A stretch of 64,000 nt of DNA from Afipia sp049747295 (GTDB taxonomy: Bacteria; Pseudomonadota; Alphaproteobacteria; Rhizobiales; Xanthobacteraceae), in contig NZ_JBMHJM010000001.1 of assembly GCF_049747295.1 (NCBI RefSeq), positions 4,092,001 through 4,156,000 on the forward strand. The letters are read 5' to 3'. Both the position numbers and the translations under genes were made by a program. The notes below the pieces were generated by a model. That model saw only the letters and a program-made list of their open reading frames with translations, was not told where the DNA came from and made no database searches. Below, piece by piece: positions 59,814 through 64,000 of the stretch. Within the stretch, counting starts at the first letter, position 1, and each line of letters opens with the position of its first letter.

Positions 59814-61898
59814 ATGATCCAGATGCTTTTCGCACGCCGGTTGACTGTTGCCGCGACAGCGGGATCGCTGATCGCAGGTGGATTTTTCGTATCTCTCTTT
59901 TCAGGTGAAGCGCACGCCCAAACGGCGGTAGGCGCTCAAGCTGCAGCCGGGTCCCAGGCCAGCGCCTGCAGGGACGCGATCGAACTGACCGTGATGCCGT
60001 CGCCGCTCTCGCCATGGAAGGGTGCGCCGCTGCGCGTCATGGCGGTGACCGAGAAGCCGATGGCAGGCACGTTTTCGCTGATCGCGCCGGATGGCAGCGT
60101 CGCGGTGAAATCGGCTGAGCGGCACGGCGGGTCGCCTTATGCGTGGTTCGCCGAAGTGGCTGCGCCCGCCGCCGGCACCTGGCATGCGACGCTGTCGCTG
60201 GATCAGGGACCCGCGGACTGCCGCACCATCACCAACGACATCACCGTGAGCGCAAAGAAGCCCGCGGGCGTACCCACGACGCATGACAGCTTCTGGAAAG
60301 TGCGCGGCAGCTGGAATGCCACCACGGAGACGCTGTTCGCGGCGTGGATCGAGAAGCTGTTCGACGCGCCACCGGATCAGGACTTGTCTTGGAAGGTGTG
60401 GCACGAAGTGCTGCACGACAAGTCGCGCAACTTCCTGTTCAATTACCTCGGCCGCGGTGAAGACGATGCCAAGAGCGGCCTGAAGCCCGATTGCGCCGAC
60501 TTCGTCTATTTCCTGCGCGCCTATTTCGCCTACAAGATGGGGCTGCCGTTCGGCTATTCGAATTGCTCGCGCGGTGTCGGTGGCAAGCCGCCCAAGTGCT
60601 ACCAATGGTTTGACATCGAGCATCCCGAACAGACGCGTCCGCCCGCGCCGCCGGAGCAGCAGGACATCATGGCGCAGACGGCGCCTCAGGCGCCCGGCGC
60701 GGCGCCGGCTTCGCGCACGCCCGCACCGGCGAAACCAAAGCCGATCCTTGGCATCTTTGCCGCCGCGCAACCCGCCGAGTTACCGCTGCCGGAAGTCGTT
60801 ACGCCGCCCGAGCCGAAGCCACAACCGAAGCGTCCGTCGAACTTCAACGAATATCTGCGCGCGGTGGGCGATGTCGTGCATTCCGGCACCACGCGTGTCT
60901 CGGGTGGGGACGACAACACCGATTTCTACACGGTGGCGCTGACGCAGCAGTCGCTGCGCCCGGGCACGGTGTATGCCGATCCCTATGGTCACGTGCTGAT
61001 GCTGGTGCATCGCGTGCCGGAAGTGAACGGCAAGCCAGGAGTCTTCCTCGCGGTGGATGCCGAGCCTGACGGATCGATCACGCGCAAGCGGTTCTGGCGC
61101 GGCAATTTCCTGTTCGCCCATGATCCCGCGCTCGGCAGCTCCGGCTTCAAGCATTTCCGGCCGATCGTGCGCGACAAGGCCGGCGGGTTGCGGCGGCTGA
61201 GCAATGCCGAGATCGCCAAGAATGCGAGCTACGGCGATTTCTCGCTCGATCAGGCGCACATGAACCCGGAAGATTTTTACGATCGCATGGACGACGTGAT
61301 GTCGCCAGAGCCGCTCGATCCGGTGAAGGCGATGACGGACGCCATCGAAAGCCTGCATGAGCAGGTGAAGACGCGCGTGACGTCGGTGGAGAACGGACGG
61401 AAATATTCGGAGAAGAAACCCGGCGAGATCGCGATGCCGAACGGGCCGTCGATTTTCCAGACCTCGGGACCGTGGGAGGATTACTCCACACCGGCCCGCG
61501 ATTTCCGCCTGCTGATCGCCATCGATGTGGTGCGGGGCTTCCCCGATCGCGTGGTGCGGCGCGCATCCCACTTCACCATGCCGAACGGTCAGGGCGCGGA
61601 GGCGGTCAAAGGGCAATTGCAGAGCGTGCTGGCGTCCGAGCTTGCCTCGCGCAAGATCTCCTACACCCGCAGCGACGGCTCACAGTGGACATTGTCGCTG
61701 AAGGACGTGCTCGACCGCATGCAGGATTTCGAGATGGCGTATAATCCGAACGATTGCGCCGAGCTGCGGTGGGGTGCGGTGGAAAACAGTGCGGAGGCCG
61801 CGACGTGCAAGCGCCGCGCGTCGCCGGCGCAGAAGGCGAAGATGTCGTCGGACTATCGCAACTGGTTCCGCGAGCGGCACTGGCCGACACGGGCGTAA
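59814..61898 (+). CDS. Secreted NlpC/P60-like protein with Pro/Ala-rich insertion
   Basis: The 694-residue protein has a signal peptide (ending GEAHAQ near residue 36) and a beta-rich N-terminal region. A papain-like core follows, with Cys first (LKPDCADFVYFLRAYFAYKM, C227) and His later (DPYGHVLMLVHRVP, H393), the normal NlpC/P60 order. Between them lies an insertion of roughly 70 residues rich in Pro, Ala and Lys. The C-terminal 200 residues are helical and unassigned. NlpC/P60 enzymes cut peptidoglycan peptides or act as amidases/transferases. ATG 59814 is chosen because the signal peptide begins there. Confidence 0.7.
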   Translation: MIQMLFARRLTVAATAGSLIAGGFFVSLFSGEAHAQTAVGAQAAAGSQASACRDAIELTVMPSPLSPWKGAPLRVMAVTEKPMAGTFSLIAPDGSVAVKSAERHGGSPYAWFAEVAAPAAGTWHATLSLDQGPADCRTITNDITVSAKKPAGVPTTHDSFWKVRGSWNATTETLFAAWIEKLFDAPPDQDLSWKVWHEVLHDKSRNFLFNYLGRGEDDAKSGLKPDCADFVYFLRAYFAYKMGLPFGYSNCSRGVGGKPPKCYQWFDIEHPEQTRPPAPPEQQDIMAQTAPQAPGAAPASRTPAPAKPKPILGIFAAAQPAELPLPEVVTPPEPKPQPKRPSNFNEYLRAVGDVVHSGTTRVSGGDDNTDFYTVALTQQSLRPGTVYADPYGHVLMLVHRVPEVNGKPGVFLAVDAEPDGSITRKRFWRGNFLFAHDPALGSSGFKHFRPIVRDKAGGLRRLSNAEIAKNASYGDFSLDQAHMNPEDFYDRMDDVMSPEPLDPVKAMTDAIESLHEQVKTRVTSVENGRKYSEKKPGEIAMPNGPSIFQTSGPWEDYSTPARDFRLLIAIDVVRGFPDRVVRRASHFTMPNGQGAEAVKGQLQSVLASELASRKISYTRSDGSQWTLSLKDVLDRMQDFEMAYNPNDCAELRWGAVENSAEAATCKRRASPAQKAKMSSDYRNWFRERHWPTRA

Positions 61899-62006
61899 GC
61901 GCTTAACCGGATAAATCGCGCATAATCCGAAAGCGACGTGAATGACCTGTGGCGATTATCCGGCGCTCATCGGCGAGCGAGTAGCCCAACCGTCCTGTGC
62001 TTGGCC

Positions 62007-62417
62007 TCAAGCCATGATATTAAGCAGCGTCTTGGTCATCCGGTCGTCCGCCTTCATCACTGTCGCATTGGCGGCAAAACTGTAGCTTGCGATCATCTGG
62101 CCGACCATCTCCTGGGAGAGGTCGACATTGGGCGCGGCGACAAGGCCGTTTTGGTTGGCGAAGGGCGCTTGCGGATCTGAGACCGCGGTCGTGGACGGCG
62201 TGGCCGTCGTGACGGTCGTCTGGGTGCCGCCGCCGGCGTTCTCGGTCTGAACAACCTCAAGCGGTGCGTAAGCCCCTGGCGCCCCGGCCGGCACCGTGCC
62301 GTCGGTGTTGGGCAGCGCGCCCGTGCTCATGACATTGGCGACGTTCGAGGCGGATACTTCGAGGCGGCGGGTTGCCGCCTTCATGCCGGACAGTGCGATC
62401 GTCGAGATGCTGCTCAT
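62007..62417 (-). CDS. FlgC-like flagellar rod/hook family protein
   Basis: The 136-residue product has the rod-protein start SSISTIALSGMKAATRRLEV followed by SASNVANVMSTGALP, and the C-terminal NVDLSQEMVGQMIASYSFAA with NATVMKADDRMTKTLLNIMA. This matches axial flagellar proteins such as FlgC. No other flagellar gene is in the window, so it may be an orphan paralogue. ATG 62417 is preferred to the upstream frame. Confidence 0.82.
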   Translation of the reverse strand: MSSISTIALSGMKAATRRLEVSASNVANVMSTGALPNTDGTVPAGAPGAYAPLEVVQTENAGGGTQTTVTTATPSTTAVSDPQAPFANQNGLVAAPNVDLSQEMVGQMIASYSFAANATVMKADDRMTKTLLNIMA

Positions 62418-62969
62418 CAAGGGCTCGTCTGACAGATTTTCTAGCCTTCGCTTGTAGGCACACCCGCCATAAGCAAGCTTCAATGTCGGTGACCGAATTC
62501 CAGCGGTGGGCATAACCGGTTGTTAACCAATGATGATCGCCGACAAACCCATGATGCATCCCAGCCGTCTGGCGGAGACTGCGTCCGTCGGATGAGTGAT
62601 GCCATATCATTTGCGATGCATTGTTCTGTTCGGGCCAGCGATCTCGCTCAGCGCTGCGATAGACCCCGCGGTTCGCGAACTGGGCTGGAAGCCGGATCTT
62701 CGATCCGCTTTGGCGCAAATGAATGCTGTTTCTATGTGAAACGGCACATGGAGCGTGCCATCACCACTAAAAACATCGCTGTATTTTGGCGCCCGCCAAG
62801 CCCTTTCAGCAGGGCATTTATCGTCCAATTCGTTGGACACTGAGTTCGGGTTTTAACGTCTGTCCATCTGATCATCCGCGCCGTATTCCTCAAGGACGAA
62901 AGATGCGCGTCCAACTTCGCTCCCTCCATAAGGTCGCAGAAGCAGTGGATGACAAAGGACATGATCGCC
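62418..62969. other. 552-base intergenic region, nothing identified
   Basis: No gene with a ribosome site and coding character was found. An AAAGGACATGATCGCC ribosome site at its end serves the next gene. Confidence 0.4.
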
Positions 62970-63611
62970 ATGAATGCACCAGCGCAAACCCCATTCACTT
63001 TCGAGCGCGCGAAGCAGGAATTTCGAAGCGCTTGGAACGACCGCAACTATACGCGTTTCGAACTACCGCCAGTTGATGTGAACAGTGTGCTGCGCGAACG
63101 CTACACCGTCGAGCCGGCGGGATCGGCGATGACCCTGACGCAACTCTGGGACATGGAAACGAAGAAGGCTTGGGACCCCGCAACCTACATCCCTTACGTC
63201 GTCTCCCGGGGGCGCTCCTGGGGGCGTCACGCATTAGAGGAGGGGTGCGAGCGCTTCTTCCGGATCTCGGAGCAGGCTGCCTGGATCGATTCAAGCCGGG
63301 GCGAGGTCATTGAGGATGTCTCGATCAGCCATAATGAGCGACGCATTTTCTTTCTCGGCCTGCCGCGGATTGTTGATGACCGGGGCGAGACAATTCGCGC
63401 AGGCGATTTTCAGCCGCTTTTTCACGTCGAGCACGCCGCTGAAGGCTCGGAGGAGCGTCCGCTCAACATCTGGCGGATCGTGGTGTTGACCGAGGGCGAG
63501 GACGACCGCTTCAAGCGGCCGTTCGAGCAGATGATCGCCGCCGGCTATCTCCCCGGTTTCGTCGAAGAATACCTGCGGCGCGACATGGGCGTTCGGATTG
63601 AGCGGCGCTGA
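62970..63611 (+). CDS. Hypothetical protein, possibly cytoplasmic enzyme-like
   Basis: The 213-residue product starts MNAPAQTPFTFERAKQEFRS and includes TLTQLWDMETKKAWDPATYI and FLGLPRIVDDRGETIRAGDF. It is soluble, acidic and has no signal peptide. AAAGGA 10 bases before ATG 62970 decides this start over two slightly earlier ATGs. I do not recognise the family. Confidence 0.7.
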   Translation: MNAPAQTPFTFERAKQEFRSAWNDRNYTRFELPPVDVNSVLRERYTVEPAGSAMTLTQLWDMETKKAWDPATYIPYVVSRGRSWGRHALEEGCERFFRISEQAAWIDSSRGEVIEDVSISHNERRIFFLGLPRIVDDRGETIRAGDFQPLFHVEHAAEGSEERPLNIWRIVVLTEGEDDRFKRPFEQMIAAGYLPGFVEEYLRRDMGVRIERR

Positions 63612-63740
63612 CCCGACGATCTTGGGAACGGCAACTCAAGCGCCTGCACTGCGGTCACCGCGTTTGATTTTAAGCCGATCTGAACAGAGACAAGCACACG
63701 CCAGAATGTCGGCGATTGCCGGAGGCGGCATGCAAACGCC

Positions 63741-63791
63741 AAGCACCGAGCGTCTCGGCCAAAATGTGTACGACCGAGACACACGGTGCTT
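63741..63791. repeat. Inverted repeat, possible bidirectional terminator
   Basis: AAGCACCGAGCGTCTCGG pairs with CCGAGACACACGGTGCTT (two mismatches) around a 15-base loop. It lies between the hypothetical gene and the convergent repeat-protein gene. Confidence 0.55.
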
Positions 63792-63855
63792 TGGCTGGGT
63801 GTAGCGCAGCTGAAAAATGCTGCGAGCATCCGCGGCTAAATATCGAGTTCGCTAT

Positions 63856-64000
63856 TCAGTAAACCCTGCGACGGACGACAACGGTCCCGCGTGGAGCGAC
63901 AACAGCTCGCCGGGTGACAACAGCACGCGGGGCGACCACGACAGGGCGTGGAGCGACAACAACGGGACGTGCGGCGACGCATCCCGCCCGATAAACACCG
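63856..64000 (-). CDS. C-terminal part of a Val/Pro/Arg-repeat protein (5' end outside window)
   Basis: The minus-strand frame is open from the window edge to TGA 63856-63858 and codes 47 residues: GVYRAGCVAARPVVVAPRPV, then VVAPRAVV-type repeats and a tail GTVVVRRRVY. Such APRPVVV tails are common in small secreted alphaproteobacterial proteins, so a signal peptide would be expected upstream of the window. The DNA looks like a degenerate GCGACAACA repeat on the plus strand, but the amino-acid periodicity on the minus strand explains it better. Confidence 0.6.
   Translation of the reverse strand, partial: GVYRAGCVAARPVVVAPRPVVVAPRAVVTRRAVVAPRGTVVVRRRVY

Noticed and set aside
63880..63980. 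CRISPR-like or tandem DNA repeat at the right edge
   Set aside because: Units are short, unequal and without spacers; a repeat-coding minus-strand reading explains them.
1..64000. tRNA, rRNA, prophage or defence-system genes
   Set aside because: I looked for cloverleaf-like ends, integrase, Cas, restriction and toxin-antitoxin signatures on both strands and saw none I could support; a covariance-model scan would be needed for small RNAs.

Overview
The window looks like chromosome from a high-GC alphaproteobacterium of the Hyphomicrobiales, most likely the Bradyrhizobium/Afipia/Rhodopseudomonas group (Nitrobacteraceae). This is an inference from gene content: many solute-binding proteins of the branched-chain amino acid type, a fused TRAP permease, DUF1127 and DUF427 proteins, small Val/Pro/Arg-rich secreted proteins, and short palindromic repeats. 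I found no rRNA, tRNA, CRISPR array, transposase or phage gene. The region is mostly catabolism, transport and efflux, with several decayed genes.

Layout. 1-3.2 kb: a gene tail, an OafA-type O-acyltransferase with an SGNH domain, a DUF805 membrane protein and an NTF2-like protein. 3.4-6.3 kb: two adjacent palindromic repeats, an HpcH/HpaI aldolase, and a LysR regulator divergent from an OsmC-like protein. 7-11.6 kb: a Tat-exported amidase, a DUF3311 protein and an SSS symporter, then a LysR regulator. 11.8-12.3 kb: a secreted-protein gene broken by an in-frame TAA. 12.4-23 kb: the most coherent catabolic block. It holds a two-subunit TPP decarboxylase of the sulfopyruvate/phosphonopyruvate decarboxylase type, an aldehyde dehydrogenase, a beta-hydroxyacid dehydrogenase whose substrate motif resembles sulfolactaldehyde reductase (YihU), and a complete branched-chain-type ABC transporter with two binding proteins. 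23.3-26.5 kb: a membrane alpha/beta hydrolase, an ICMT-like methyltransferase, a secreted peptide with GKYPV repeats and a secreted permuted-papain-like protein. 26.6-30.5 kb (minus): an amidohydrolase with a TRAP transporter.

30.7-40.4 kb: a frameshifted SnoaL-like gene; a TetR regulator with two near-identical operators facing an EmrA/EmrB-type efflux pair and an aldo/keto reductase; an MmyB-type regulator facing an oxidoreductase and a VOC protein; YciB and a cupin. 40.9-45.4 kb: an RND pump with its adaptor. 45.4-48.1 kb (minus): a MOSC-reductase-ferredoxin fusion and a double-DUF427 protein. 48.8-53.7 kb: a single-pass membrane protein, an orphan solute-binding protein with an unusual N-terminal extension, a DUF1127 fusion overlapping a small ORF, and a flavin oxidoreductase. 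54.2-64 kb: a secreted alkylsulfatase, a methyltransferase relic, DUF488, an alpha/beta hydrolase with a tandem ABM protein, an NlpC/P60-like secreted protein, a FlgC-like protein and several hypotheticals. The window ends inside a minus-strand gene for a Val/Pro/Arg repeat protein.

How the genes may work together: the aldolase (3.7 kb), YihU-like dehydrogenase, aldehyde dehydrogenase, ComDE-like decarboxylase and ABC transporter could form a route for a C3 sulfonate such as sulfolactaldehyde or sulfolactate. Sugar-acid (glucarate-type) catabolism is the main alternative. Copies of one palindromic repeat family lie upstream of several of these units. This is the lead I would follow first.
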